Of a stretch of DNA of 64,000 bases, positions 1 through 14,300 are shown piece after piece. Position 1 is the stretch's first letter, and each line of letters opens with the position of its first letter. The position numbers were made by a program, and so were the translations under genes. The notes under the pieces were generated by a model. The model saw only the letters and a program-made list of their open reading frames with translations, did not search any database and was not told the DNA's origin. Source of the stretch: Gibbula magus (Eukaryota > Mollusca > Gastropoda > Trochida > Trochidae); contig OW388300.1 in the NCBI GenBank assembly GCA_936450465.1, forward strand, positions 50,271,378-50,335,377, given 5' to 3'.

Positions 1-2017
1 TTCTGGCGATTGGAGAATTTTAAAAAAAGAAGTTGTTTTTTTCGAAAACATATTATGTAATCTAACATTCAAAATTAACTTTGACACTTTGAGTCTTCTT
101 CGATAACATATTATCAGAAAATGGGGGACTAACTTTCTTCAGAACTTTTTGAGAGGCATTCTAGATGTTGTGTTATAAATATCCTTCTCTTCTCTAACTT
201 ATGTACTTTTGATAAATCTGTAATTGATGAATACGAATGTGCATGAAGATTTGTTTGAACTTATGAAAGCATGAAGAGTGGTGCCGATATTACAACATTG
301 AGTATATACAAGGGAAATGGACCAAGGAGACTGAAGGAAAGTCTACAAAGTAGCGAAATGTCAAAAGTATTTACAAAAAGTGTTTTTGCTGTGACATAAC
401 GCCCCCATCGAGTTGTTGCTACCGCCCAGTAAACATAACCCCTTTCTTGTGTGTAACTCCCGACACGGCCCGGTTTACACGTGCGTATGGGATTAATAAG
501 TGGGGTCACGATGACCTAAACATATTGTGACTGATGGGTACAATGTAGACTTATTCCTGGTCTCTGTAGGCATTTATCACGGAGACATGAACTATTTTGC
601 AGACCGTCTCTGAATTGTAAACAAAAATTTAATGCTAAGCAATATATGTTTATAAGATTAGGTTTAGTCAATGTTAAACCACAAGCAATATAACGACCAC
701 GTTTGTACAAAGGGAAAACTGGCCGATTAATTTCATATTTCTCTAATCAACATATTTGCTATAAACTTGGCCTGTGGTAAAACACACGTTGAGATCATAC
801 GTGCGATGGAGATATATTTTGTTAAGATCGCTAGTAGATTGTTAATTTTACAATATGACTTTGACACAGGGGTAGAGGGTTCGGTGCTATAGTCTGTCAA
901 CCTAACTTTTGGGACTCGCTTTTCCCTAAATATCTTATTTAGTTTTCACATCTGTCTTAAGTTCTTATGTGTATCTTAATTATTTCATTTGACGTAACAG
1001 GAACATATTTTAAACATTTATTTCATAATCATGATAAAAAGTTACTTAAATAGCTATCATTGTATTTGTGTGTTTGTTTTGGTATTACAAAGTTTGGTGT
1101 AGCAGGTCGCGTAAGCTTGTGATTCACGTGCATGACCTGAGGTCAGTTTTACTATGTGTGTAGATTTTGGGGGACATCTCAAAGTTATTACGATCGAAGT
1201 GCATGACTCTTAAGACTTCTAAGCAAGTGACGTTTCTATTTTGAGACGATCCATCCATTGACAAGCTTAATCCCACCACAGAATAAACCTGAGCTCAAAT
1301 CACGCACGTGCATTGCAAGTTAACCCGACCCTTTAGACATTACATTAATGGCTTCTACACCCGCCTCTACAGAATCAAAACACACACAAAATATAATGAT
1401 AGTTATATAGACAACTTTTTAATTGAGCTACGAAATCAGTATTACACTTAGTTTCTGTTACGTCAAGTAAAATAATCAATATGCCCATAAAACAATTTTG
1501 ACAGAAGTGAAAAATGAATAGGATATTTACGATAAATGCAGTCCCAAAAGTTAGGTTGACAGACTATAATCTAGATACACATTTTACAAACATGACTGAA
1601 CTTATGGAAATAATATATAACTATTCGTTCCACGTAAAGCAACGAAAATACAACTACATAACTTATGGTTATTCTCTAATTATTTTTCACATCGTTACGT
1701 ATATGACTGTCAAGGTGATTGAAGAATCTAGAGGAACAACAAAGACATACTTGGAGTCTGTTATTGTAACTAGGTGAATAACACTCGATTCATTTTGGAC
1801 CTGACCATAACAGTTACATAATTGTTCGAATTCATAATATAAGCATTAGGTATATATGTAGAATGGGGACAAATAAAAGTCGAGATAAATTTGGTCCTTA
1901 TTGTCCATATTCAAGATCCCGAAGACAATTATAACATCTTTGAGAAAGATTCGAGCCCATGTTACCACGCCCTCACTATAACTGTGGCAACGGCAGTTTT
2001 GCATAATGATAGTTTAA
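1..2017. other. Left-edge AT-rich stretch, probably intron 3 of the SH3BP5-like gene
   Basis: No exon, recognisable repeat or RNA gene is visible on either strand. Open frames such as 261-509 and 1514-1777 show no family resemblance, have AT-rich codon content and lack matching splice sites. Confidence 0.5.
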
Positions 2018-2019
2018 AG

Positions 2020-2087
2020 TGAGTGAGTGAGTGAGTTATTGTTTAACGCCGCTTCGGCAGTATTGCAGCTATTAGCGGCGAGATAGT
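2020..2087 (+). repeat. Mollusc dispersed repeat fragment, GTGAGTGAGTGAGT type
   Basis: A GTGAGTGAGTGAGT run is followed by TTATTGTTTAACGCCGCTTC, then GGCAGTATTGCAGCTATTAGCGGCG. I know this arrangement as an abundant dispersed element in gastropod and bivalve genomes. Only the end of the element is present. It lies in an intron of the SH3BP5-like gene. Confidence 0.6.
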
Positions 2088-2190
2088 TTAAAACAAAAGT
2101 AAACAAAGACTAATCTGAACAAATAAAAAGCATAATTGTTTACACAAGGAGCCTACTATTGCTGGTGATTCGGAAGAGATCCCCACTGAC

Positions 2191-2319
2191 CTGCACTGCT
2201 GCCTCCTTGAGTTGGTAGAACTGTCTCGCTCTCTGGATATATTTCTTCAGTTCTCGGCCATGGATCTCCATCTTCTGTGAAGCGTCCGTAAAAGTAACTC
2301 TGTATTGCGCTCGAGCTTC
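2191..2319 (-). CDS. SH3BP5: SH3BP5-like exon 3
   Basis: The exon is 129 nt (43 codons), phase 0 at both ends. Its acceptor is TTTTCCAG and its donor CAG before GTCAGT. The peptide starts EARAQYRVTFTDASQ and ends QLKEAAVQ. It is charged, without proline, and predicted helical, continuing the coiled coil. The AR...R and A..K spacing follows the human protein. A longer open frame over the same bases is an antisense-type shadow in another frame. No fourth exon is visible between 1 and 2190, so intron 3 exceeds 2.1 kb. Confidence 0.85.
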
Positions 2320-5300
2320 CTGGAAAATTCAAGGGAATGTGTCGCATGAATTATAAGCTGAGACTCTCATGGTGTTGTTTGTTACCATAGATGATAGGAA
2401 CAAACTATGGCACTTCCTTTCCACTTCGACTTCCTTCAGATGGGAATAGTCAATTGTACTTTATAGTTTAGAACTCAGGAAGATATTCTGGATAACAACT
2501 TCGTTTAATATGAAAATACACGACGTTTCGGATTATATACCCACTCCTTCATCAGGTGGATTCCACCGGATGAAGGAGTGAGTATATACTTCAATACGTC
2601 ATGCATGTTCACATTAAAGAAGTTGTTATCCAGAAAATATTCCTGTTCTTATGTATGCCACTTCCAAATGCCCTCTTAAGACCAGAGGTTTAGAAGTCGA
2701 CATGGGATACACATTGAAAGAAGCGTACCTAAAATATCTAAAATCAATGATTTTTTACGCGTAGTGTGTCTAATATTTTTTGTCTCAAAGCATTTGCTTT
2801 CAAGGATTAATTACAGTGGGTGAATGTGACTTTAAGGTTTACACGCATATCGTAAAGTTTCATCGCAGGTAGTGGGGATATTGTATTCTCTGAAAAAAGC
2901 GCATGAACAAATTACACTACATGAAGCTAATCAATTATGATGGTAAAGAAAAATCATCCTGCCGCACGTTCAACGAGAAGTAAATTTCATTGAAATGTTC
3001 AAACCGACGATACTGGAAGCGGCACGTGTCTGTACGTGTGAATTAATTGACCAATTGTTTGAAACGTTCACTCTTTTACTTTTACTTTTAACATTTGAAG
3101 AACCTTGAAAGAGTTGTTGAATGCTTAATTCCATGCAATAGATTGTACACAAAACTCTCTCTGAACCAATTGGAATAACGGTCTCTGCGAAAGATTTCGG
3201 AAAAGAGATTTATAGCCTCAATATATTATTTTAGTTTGGGTAAACATGTGGAATTATGAAAAGTGGAAATATAACATAAGAGATACTTTTCCATAATCAT
3301 AAAGAAACACACACTAAAGATTGTTAAGAACATTCCAAGAAAAAACTTAACTTCAAAGTATCTCTTAACGTTTCTGGAAAATATTACCATTTCTCCAATA
3401 TCTAAATGACTTGCATTTTCAAATCATGTGTTATAATTTGCCATGACAGTTAAATTTAAAAAGCCGCTACTCACGTCGAGTTCATTCTCCAATCGGTTGA
3501 TGTCGTTACTGGACGTGTTCAGCAGGTTCAGCTCCTCCTGTAGATAGACAGTAGATGTTAGAGATAATCAAGTAGAAGGAATAAGCTTATTAAAGGGACA
3601 GGTCTAGTATGTGTATTCGCCATTTTTTTTATTTTGCATTACCTGAAATGACAAAACGGTAACTTTACTTATTGTACTCTTTTTAATCATAAAATATGAA
3701 TATTGATAGAATGTTAACAAAGCATCAAATAATCTATCTTTAGACTGATCACCAATGTCCTGTTATGTCAGCAAAGATTTTCCATGAATATACCAAAATA
3801 TAATAGATGGAAGTAAAATCAAAATCGCACAGGTAAGCACCATCTACGTATTTGTCATACTATACAAGAACGGCATCACAAATAACAGTTGTTTTTCTAT
3901 CTGCTTTTCAAGCTTATTTCCATCCCTACAAATAATCCCGTCGCCCACAAAATCGATCAAGGAAAACTGTCTTAGGTTAATAAATTGTCTTGTTTTCTCC
4001 AAACAAAAGCTATAACTTCATAGGTTTATCAATGAGTTAGGGCTGAGAAAAATATCTGGTAATACCTGGGATGATATGGTATTATTTGGTATTGCATGGT
4101 ATGGTTGGGCATGGTATGGTATGATATGGTATGATATGGTATGGTATGGTATGGTATGTGTGGTATATGGTATATGGTATATGGTATGGTATGGTGTGGT
4201 GTGGTGTGGTGTGGTGTGGTATAGTATGGTGTCGTATGGTATGGTGTGGTATGGTGTAGTATGGTATGGTATGGTATGGTATGGTATGGTATGGTATGGT
4301 ATGGTATGGTATGGTATGGTGTAGTACAACTTCCAAACGCAAGGCATAACTCTTGCCAGTCTCCATTACTATGGTGTAGTATTGCATGCTATTGCATGTG
4401 TGATGTGTTGTGGTATGGTATGGTGTAGTATTGCATGTAATTGCATGTGTGATGTGTTGTGGTATGGTATGGTGTAGTATTGCATGCTATTGCATGTGTG
4501 GTGTGTTGTGTTGTGTTGTGTTGTGTTGTGTTGTGTTGTGTTGTGGTATGGTATGGTATTGTATGGTATGATATTTCAAAAATCTTGTAACTACTGACAT
4601 GACACAAGCCACAATTTCACTTGATATATGGGTACACCATGCAAAGTTTCGACATCGACGCATAATAGTTCTAGATATCGCTGCACTGCAATTTATGTAA
4701 TCGCCGATTAACCGAAATATAACAATTATTTCCCATTGGCTTCAGCATGAAAACAATTACATTAGCAGCGGAGTAATGACCATATCACCGTCATTATTAC
4801 AACAATCAGTGTCAGTACCCACGAATAGTGACGTTTATAAGATGGGAGCCGAGTGAAGAGACATTACGGTATGATGGCTGTGTTTACTACACTCAATATA
4901 TGAGCGTACTGGTGTGTTCCTGGCGACTACAGTATCCCCCTCATTGAATGTGTTGAGCTTCATTAATCTGTTGACCTCTAGCTACAACACGAACGTGAAT
5001 ACAGTCTGAACTGAGCGAATACGTATCAATGTTATGGGCATTCGTTTACCGAAATTAAAGTAACAGTTTTTTATTAGGTAGTTTTCTTGAAACTTTGAAA
5101 TACCTTATGCTGCGCATTCATCCTTAACGTGAAATTTCGGATCCATTTTAGATTTTTTAAACAGTGTCGTGTGTAAAATGTCGATGTGTAAATGATTTCA
5201 CGTCAGCCTATAACAGACATTTTGCTTTAAAGCGACAAACGTCAGCACATGCGCAAAAATAGAGCCATTGGCTCTGTAGCCCAGTAGGCTTTGAATAATA

Positions 5301-8300
5301 AACTACATAATTATTATAAATAATAATATACAAAAATAGAGCCATGGCCTCTGTAGCTCATCAGGAGATGAATAAGTGGGGTATGTTATGGAGTGGACTT
5401 TATTATAGCAATGGTCAGATAATGGAATGTAGTAATAAGAATCTAGGTAGTGAAACGATTAAAGCAGTTTAAAAATATTTTGTTACCATAACTTTGCCAA
5501 TCTGCTATATATATGTGTTGAAAGAGCAACACAAAGCTTTGAAATAAATTGCTGGTATCAAACATATAATAATGTGGTGGAGAGATCATAGTATTTTTTA
5601 AGATCGTACACACATTATGAATATACCGGGTACAATTCTTTGCATACAATTCACCAATGTAAGCTATTGCAATAATGGCCTGGGGCTGTAGAAGAATATG
5701 AAAAAAACCTTTTTAGGTCATGACCCCTGCTAATTATTATCAAAATTGGTTACACATAAATCAACATTCGTTATGAATATCATACACCTTTGCATTATAT
5801 TGTTTTAATTCTTAATTGCATTATGGCAATACCAACATTTATTACATACGGAATAGGAGCCTCAGTTTTTGAAAATCCCATTTCTCATAGGCTCCATTTC
5901 AATACTTAATAAATTGGTGATTTTTGTTTAGTACATTCTTTTTCACCATTTCTTATAGGCTCCTTTTCAATATTTGATAAAATGTTGATATTCTATGAAT
6001 AAATTCTTTTTTAGAGTCAGTGAAAAGCAGTCTCACGCACAGTATATGATAACACAGTGCTGCACAGAAGTTTGAAGTAACCTGAAACCTCTGTGTAACT
6101 ATCAGTTTTCATTCTTCTGCCAGGAAGAGGTCAACACAATGCAATTACATAACATGCAGACACTGGACTCACAGCCAGTAAAATTTATATGTTAGATGCA
6201 GTTTTTCCTACAATTAATTATTTTTCTGTACTGGGGAAGATGATGAAAATAGGTGTGATGTCACAATCTCATATAGCTACTTCTTTTATAGTCCTATGTT
6301 ATCACCAGTCATCACTAGTCATATTCAGTTCACATATCTCATGTAAAATGAAAAAAATTAATTCCACTTCAAGTTATTCCTTCAAAGGGTATTCAATAGT
6401 TCTCATTTCAAATAGATTCACATTAAACATGTCCATGATGTAGACATCTATCTCATTTCTTGTTCCTATTGAATAAAATTAACTGCAAAGTTAATAGAAA
6501 ACTAAATCAGTTATAAAGTATAAAATATGATATAAATAAGGTATACCAAATTGACTCGTACTGGAAATTCTCATTAATTAATTAATTAATTCTCCAAATA
6601 ATTACACTATATCATGAGATATTAAAAAACTCCATTATTTACTCTTAAATTACAAATAACATAATATTAGATTTAATAAAAGATTCTGTATTAAGTCTTT
6701 AGAATACTTTTAGACTTGTGTACCTTTATCAGCAAATTCACTTGCAAAATACAAATAATTACTCATATGTGAAATGTGAGACAAAGATAAAATATGACTT
6801 ATAATTTTTGTTAGACCTCCAATTCTAAGTTATTAATTCTAAATATCTCTTTTTCATCAGACATATTATATTCTCAAAGCACATGTTAGAACTCTCACAT
6901 CAGAAAGATGAAATGCCTTTAACTCAGCTGTTTTCTTTAAAATTACCTCCCTTACCTACTTACTGATTGAAGTGCACATATAATCTCAGAAAGATGCTGT
7001 AAACTGAAATAGGCTTTTAGGTTATGATCACTGTGACCCATATTTGGGGTCACAGACTCACCACATTTACAATTTAGAATCCCTTACAGCCAAGGAGTCT
7101 GTACATAAAATTTCAGCTCGCTAGAGCCATTGGGACTGGAGATGAAGATGAAAATAGCATTTTAGGTCATTGCCTCTGTAACCCAATATTTGGGGTCTCA
7201 CTGTCACCAAATTTACAATTTAGAATCCCCTTCAGTCAAGGAGTATGTACATAAAATTTCAGCTCTCTACGTTCATTGGGACTGGAGAAGAAGATGAAAA
7301 TAGGTTTTTTTAGGTAATGACCCCTGTGAGCCACACTTGGGGTCACAGGGTCACCAAATCTACAATTTAGAATCCCTTTCAGCCAAGGAGTCTGTACATA
7401 AAATTTCAGCTCTCTGGAGTCATTGGTTCTGGAGAAGAAGTCGAAAAAGCGAAAAGTTTACGGACGGACGGACGGACGCCATCCCATGCCATAAGCCCAT
7501 CGGGCCTTTCAGGCCAGATGAGCTAATAAAAACTAAATATTTGTTCAGGAGTATTATCATAGGCATAACACATTTCAAGTATTTTTTTTACGAAATCAAG
7601 AAGAAAATGTAAATAAGTGTTCAACCCCAGTGACCCATATATTTGAGGTAACAGGGTCACTAAATCTAAAGTTTTAGAACCCCTATCAGCTAAGGAGTAT
7701 GTACACAACATTTCAGCTTTCTATACCTTTTGGTACTGGAGAAGAAGATGTAAATAAAATGTGTGTAGTTCGTGACCCCTGTAGCCACTATTTGGGGCCA
7801 CATTGTCACCAAATCTACAATTCTGAAATCCCCATTGGCCAAAGTGGCTGTACACAAAAGTTCAGCTCCGTGGAGCCAGCGGTTTTGGAGAAGAAGTCGA
7901 AGGTGAAATGTGAGACGTATACGGCTGCGGTTTCATAACTCGACCTATACGTACCAGGAATATGACCTAACTAGCATTGTACATGTAAGTACCGCAATAA
8001 TCATAATTTTTATGTTATGGTCGCTGCTTTGAGTACGTGTTTTCCGGATAAATAGCCCACGGTTGATAGGTGAAGAGACACGGTGACCTTGGTGACTGAT
8101 CTATAACGAGGACACATAGCAATGTGAGGTGTGATATAGGGTTTAACGTCCCTTTCTGTACACAACGAGAGATATGTTAAACAGACCGAACGCAAAGGTG
8201 AACCGGGCCAAAGGTCACATAACGTTGTTACCATGCTGAAATAATGTATATCTGATTGCCAATCGTATGTTTTATAACGCATCGCTGCACTTCACTGAAC

Positions 8301-11300
8301 AATTACGCGTTATTGCTCTACTTAAGTTCCTTAAGCGCAAATCGTCTTTGTCACACACGAAGGAAGTTAAGTGTTTTGTCACATTACTATTATACTATTA
8401 TATTATAGTGTATTCTAAGAAACTCGCTCCCCAGACAGTAGGTCTGAAGTTTCAGAAATGAACGTAGAAATGATGATAAACAAGTAAAGTTAACCTACTG
8501 AGATGTTTTCTCAGGAAATATTCACCTGCTTCAGCTTCAAAGACCTGCCGGGGTAGATTTGGATCACCGAATCTAAAATTTCAACCCAATATGCAAAATG
8601 TATGGCAATTACATTTTTCTAGCAACGGCCTTGTACACGTGTAGAAGCTAAACTTACACGACCCATTTACATGCATATTAGTTTTATAACCTATTAAACA
8701 CTACCAATTATTCAAGTGTGTCTTTTTGTCTGATATAGGTTAGTTTCCAAAATGACGTTTGACTAATTGACGTTGGCTAGACGCGGTACTCTGGGCCCTA
8801 CACATTATTATCCTGACGAAATTGTACTTTGGGAGCTACACGAAGCCATGTACACCCGTTATTTCAGGTACCCATTTATACAGCTGGGTGGACTGAGTGC
8901 AGTCTGAATGAAGTGCCTTGCCCAGGGACACAACCCGGAATGAGACCCAGGCCACACATTTTTGGTGTCTCCACCGGGATTCGAACCCGGGCCTTTGGCG
9001 TGAGAGGCCAGCAGACTAACCACTACAGTCAAAACAAAAAGACATTTAAAAAAGTGTTTAAGTTAGATTATTAGTCAAAATCCTCACGCAAAATATAGCA
9101 AGGCCTATCTAAAATGTTTAATTTCATGATCTAGATCCTCGAAGGTGGCTCTATACGTACTAAGATAGTCACTGGTAAAGTGGTGCTTCCGACTATCTCA
9201 ATGCTAAGAGCACTTCGAAAAAATAACTCTTGCCAGTACTTTATCTGGTAACTGTTAAGTTTAACAAAAACCTTAAGACCTGTCATCCATTCAAAATTGT
9301 CACTTTTCTGGGTACCGTTTCACAAAACAATCTAAGCCAATGTTAATTGCTTATTGTTGACGTTAGGGTAAAGACTGCTCTGTGCAACAGCCCCAGATGT
9401 GTTCATCCTCCAATAACATTGCTATTTACATCATTCAAACAACGAGCTTTTCATATATGTCTGATACAATATTTATGAGAAATTTCAATTATTTTAAGAT
9501 TTGGGCCGAAATAGCACAATGAGAAGGCGTTGCGCCAAATTCAATTGCAATACATGGACATGTATAGCCACAAAGATTTTGCAATTCTAAGAAATACAAG
9601 ACTGAAGTCAAGTTGGATTTACCCATCCATTGCCTGTTTATGTTGAAATCGACAACATATCTACGTATATCGTAAGCAATGGCATGTCATCACTGCATCC
9701 CACATACTGTTATATGAAACAATGACTATACTTGTTTCCGGAGGGAAATATTTAGTTTACATCCAGGATGATATTTAGCGCATTGCTCAGTGATGACAAA
9801 TATATACAGCGACGCATGATACGAACTCACAATCGCTATGTGCAATATGTACTTAAAAACGTATTATTTTTTTACAGATAAATGCACGTATCTATCATAT
9901 CATTTAAAATAAAAAATACGACAGAGTAAATATTGTTCAACTTTATGTAGGCGAGGATTTAATTTGATTACTTAGATGTACAGGGATGATTACTCATTTA
10001 GGCAATCATAGATTGGAGCGTAATTATAACCCGTCAAATGATGAGGCAAAATTACTCATTATAATTCATAAAATGTTGAGGCATTACTACTCACGAAAAC
10101 AACTCAGGGGTAGAGATAAAGTTAAGATATAGTCTTAAACACAACTGCTCGATAAAAAAAAAAAAAATTGCTCATTTTAAAGCACTATATATTGAGGCAA
10201 CTTTTATCCATAATAAGCACTCGTATAGTCCTCTCCCTATATCAAACAGGAGATTAAACTATACAAGATAATAAAATTATTTTCAGAGATTAGGCGTCAG
10301 GCTTATTAAATTGTCATAATATCCTTTCTGTTCTACTCAAACCGGGTAAAGTAATAGAACTGTTCCTTTAAACTTTTATTGAACTCACTAAACCATATTT
10401 CAAATTATATCCACAACAAATGACAAAATATATAATATCAGTTAATATACCCAACCATTCAGTTTCCTTCTTGAAAAACTCTCTGATTATATCGAGACAG
10501 AATTGTTACCAAGGCGACATCATCTTATGGGTAAACCAATTCGAAAAGTATAGGTAAAATAACGTGTACAATAGTCAAAGTTCATAATCTGAGACCCTTA
10601 CCTGAACAACCCTAGCGGCCGCCATATTGTAGTGAGTGATGTATATATGTAAGTAAAGACTTTGACACGCCCCCTGGAGAGCGGAACATGTACGTCACCT
10701 CCTGTCTCATCGCATCATCAGGTCAGAGGTGAAAGGTCATGTTGATAATGGAGATGACGTGTTTAATGATTTTGAACTTCCATATATAGATACTGATGGA
10801 CAGATATAGATACATACACTTAGATGTTGGTGTGGTGTCCTTTTGAAATACATCCTATACTTAAATAATGTTACTGTTTGTATTGTCAACTTGTCAAATT
10901 GTCAAAATAAACAGTGAAGCACCTTAGATAAATTATTATCATTTAATTTAGCAGTGGTAGTATCAATACTACCAGTAAAAGTAGAAGTAACACTAAAAGT
11001 AATAGTAGAAGTAACACTTAGAGTAATAGTAGAATTAACACTAAGAGTAATAGTTAATATTACTATTAGTATCAGCAGCAGTAGTAACAATTTTAGTTAT
11101 AAAATAGTCATTGGCTGTGAAGCTCATCAGATTTAGCAATTTTGATTTAAGGTTGAAAATTTGCAAACAAAACCCATTAAAACTGCCCTGTGTCAGTGCA
11201 TGAGACCAACATGACTTGGACAACAATCAATACAAGTGTTTGCCACTAACATGGCAATGTCCCCCGCCAGTGACATGGAGTTAGTAAGACACATCATTGA

Positions 11301-14300
11301 AGCTACTTTATATATTGCATTACTGGTAAAAAGTGACATGATGATCAGCAAATTTTAAGACTTTGGGTGCTTGGGTTCATGATATATCGTGTTAATAAGA
11401 GTTCTAAAAGTGGTCAAAGTGTTGTGGTGACCTTGAAAATATGGTCAAGGTCACCAAATCGACTGGTGTCTGCGTCATCCTCCAATGTAGACTGACACCA
11501 AATTTGAAAACATTTGGTCCAAACGGTCATGATATATCACGTAAGCAAGAGTTTGAAAAGTGGTCAAAGTGTCGCGGTGACCTTGAAAGTAAGGTCAAGG
11601 TCACCAAAATCAACTGGTGTCTGTGTCTTTCCCCAATGTAGGCTGACAAATAATTTGAAGACTTTGGATGCAATGTTTCATGAGATATCGCCTTAACAAG
11701 AGTTCAAAGAGGGGTCAAAGTGTCGTGTTGACCTTGAAAATATGGCCAATGTCACCAAAATTGACTGGTGTCTGCGTCTTCCCATAATGTAGGCAGACAT
11801 TAAATTTGAAGACTTTGGATGGAACGCTTCATAAAATATCGCGTAAACAAGAAATTTGACGTACGGACGTACGTACGGACGCCGCTGAATACATAGTCCC
11901 CCGTTCCGCGTTGCGGCAGGGGACAAAAATGGCTCACATGGTCGGCTAGATATAAACATTCCTGCAATGATGTGGAACAAATGCTTAACATTTACCAGTA
12001 ACCCTTACGATTCAACTAAAATCATGATACAAAACAGTACAATCTTTGAAGAGATGTATTGCATATAATTGTGTCCTAGGTAGCTTAACACCACGACAGC
12101 CATTCCACACATTTATGACCTCCCCTAACTCAGCAGTCGCAACATCATCGACATAATCGTCATAAGGATCAGAACAGTGAAGACATATATAACTGTAGTA
12201 GTTGTAACAGTTGTCATAGAGTCAATAGGATATTTCCTACATGAGTACGTATGTCAGATATCATAACGCCCTTGTATCCAGTGAGATCCCGATGGATATC
12301 ATAACGCCCTTGTATCCAGTGATATCCCGATGGATACACGCGCGCGACGACTACATAGTGGTCAGATAGACTGAGATGTATGTGTCAAACATCAGTATGG
12401 TCAGATAGACTGAGATGTATGTGTCTAACATCAGTATGGTCAGATAGACTGAGATGTATGTGTCTAACATCAGTATGGTCAGATAGACTGAGATGTATGT
12501 GTCAAACATCAGTATGGTCAGATAGACTGAGATGTATGTGTCAAACATCAGTATGGTCAGATAGACTGAGATGTATGTGTCTAACATCAGTATGGTCAGA
12601 TAGACTGAGATGTATGTGTCAAACATCAGTATGGTCAGATAGACTGAGATGTATGTGTCAAACATCAGTATGGTCAGATAGACTGAGATGTATGTGTCTA
12701 ACATCAGTATGGTCAGATAGACTGAGATGTATGTGTCAAACATCAGTATGGTCAGATAGACTGAGATGTATGTGTCAAACATCAGTATGGTCAGATAGAC
12801 TGAGATGTATGTGTCTAACATCAGTATGGTCAGATAGACTGAGATGTATGTGTCTAACATCAGTATGGTCAGATAGACTGAGATGTATGTGTCAAACATC
12901 AGTATGGTCAGATAGACTGAGATGTATGTGTCAAACATCAGTATGGTCAGATAGACTGAGATGTATGTGTCTAACATCAGTATGGTCAGATAGACTGAGA
13001 TGTATGTGTCAAACATCAGTATGGTCAGATAGACTGAGATGTATGTGTCAAACATCAGTATGGTCAGATAGACTGAGATGTATGTGTCTAACATCAGTAT
13101 GGTCAGATAGACTGAGATGTATGTGTCAAACATCAGTATGGTCAGATAGACTGAGATGTATGTGTCAAACATCAGTATGGTCAGATAGACTGAGATGTAT
13201 GTGTCTAACATCAGTATGGTCAGATAGACTGAGATGTATGTGTCTAACATCAGTATGGTCAGATAGACTGAGATGTATGTGTCTAACATCAGTATGGTCA
13301 GATAGACTGAGATGTATGTGTCTAACATCAGTATGGTCAGATAGACTGAGATGTATGTGTCAAACATCAGTATGGTCAGATAGACTGAGATGTATGTGTC
13401 AAACATCAGTATGGTCAGATAGACTGAGATGTATGTGTCTAACATCAGTATGGTCAGATAGACTGAGATGTATGTGTCAAACATCAGTATGGTCAGATAG
13501 ACTGAGATGTATGTGTCAAACATCAGTATGGTCAGATAGACTGAGATGTATGTGTCTAACATCAGTATGGTCAGATAGACTGAGATGTATGTGTCAAACA
13601 TCAGTATGGTCAGATAGACTGAGATGTATGTGTCAAACATCAGTATGGTCAGATAGACTGAGATGTATGTGTCTAACATCAGTATGGTCAGATAGACTGA
13701 GATGTATGTGTCTAACATCAGTATGGTCAGATAGACTGAGATGTATGTGTCAAACATCAGTATGGTCAGATAGACTGAGATGTATGTGTCAAACATCAGT
13801 ATGGTCAGATAGACTGAGATGTATGTGTCTAACATCAGTATGGTCAGATAGACTGAGATGTATGTGTCAAACATCAGTATGGTCATATAGACTGAGATGT
13901 ATGTGTCAAACATCAGTATGGTCAGATAGACTGAGATGTATGTGTCTAACATCAGTATGGTCAGATAGACTGAGATGTATGTGTCAAACATCAGTATGGT
14001 CAGATAGACTGAGATGTATGTGTCAAACATCAGTATGGTCAGATAGACTGAGATGTATGTGTCTAACATCAGTATGGTCAGATAGACTGAGATGTATGTG
14101 TCTAACATCAGTATGGTCAGATAGACTGAGATGTATGTGTCTAACATCAGTATGGTCAGATAGACTGAGATGTATGTGTCTAACATCAGTATGGTCAGAT
14201 AGACTGAGATGTATGTGTCTAACATCAGTATGGTCAGATAGACTGAGATGTATGTGTCTAACATCAGTATGGTCAGATAGACTGAGATGTATGTGTCTAA

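Noticed and set aside
2156..2347. 63-codon open frame over the SH3BP5-like exon 3
   Set aside because: It is in another frame of the same strand; the spliced frame with SH3BP5 similarity explains the sequence.
2476..2645. Firm hammerhead ribozyme call
   Set aside because: The extra A after CTGATGA, a three-pair stem II and no clear stem III or cleavage-site pairing fall short of the consensus; kept only as a resemblance.
4018..4607. Histidine/tyrosine-rich and tryptophan/tyrosine-rich open frames
   Set aside because: Translations of ATGGT and GTGTT microsatellites.
8010..8282. 90-codon minus-strand open frame
   Set aside because: No recognisable family or splice signals; probably repeat-derived.
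8965..9028. Functional tRNA gene
   Set aside because: Boxes A and B are present, but there is no clean cloverleaf with acceptor stem, and the SINE body follows.
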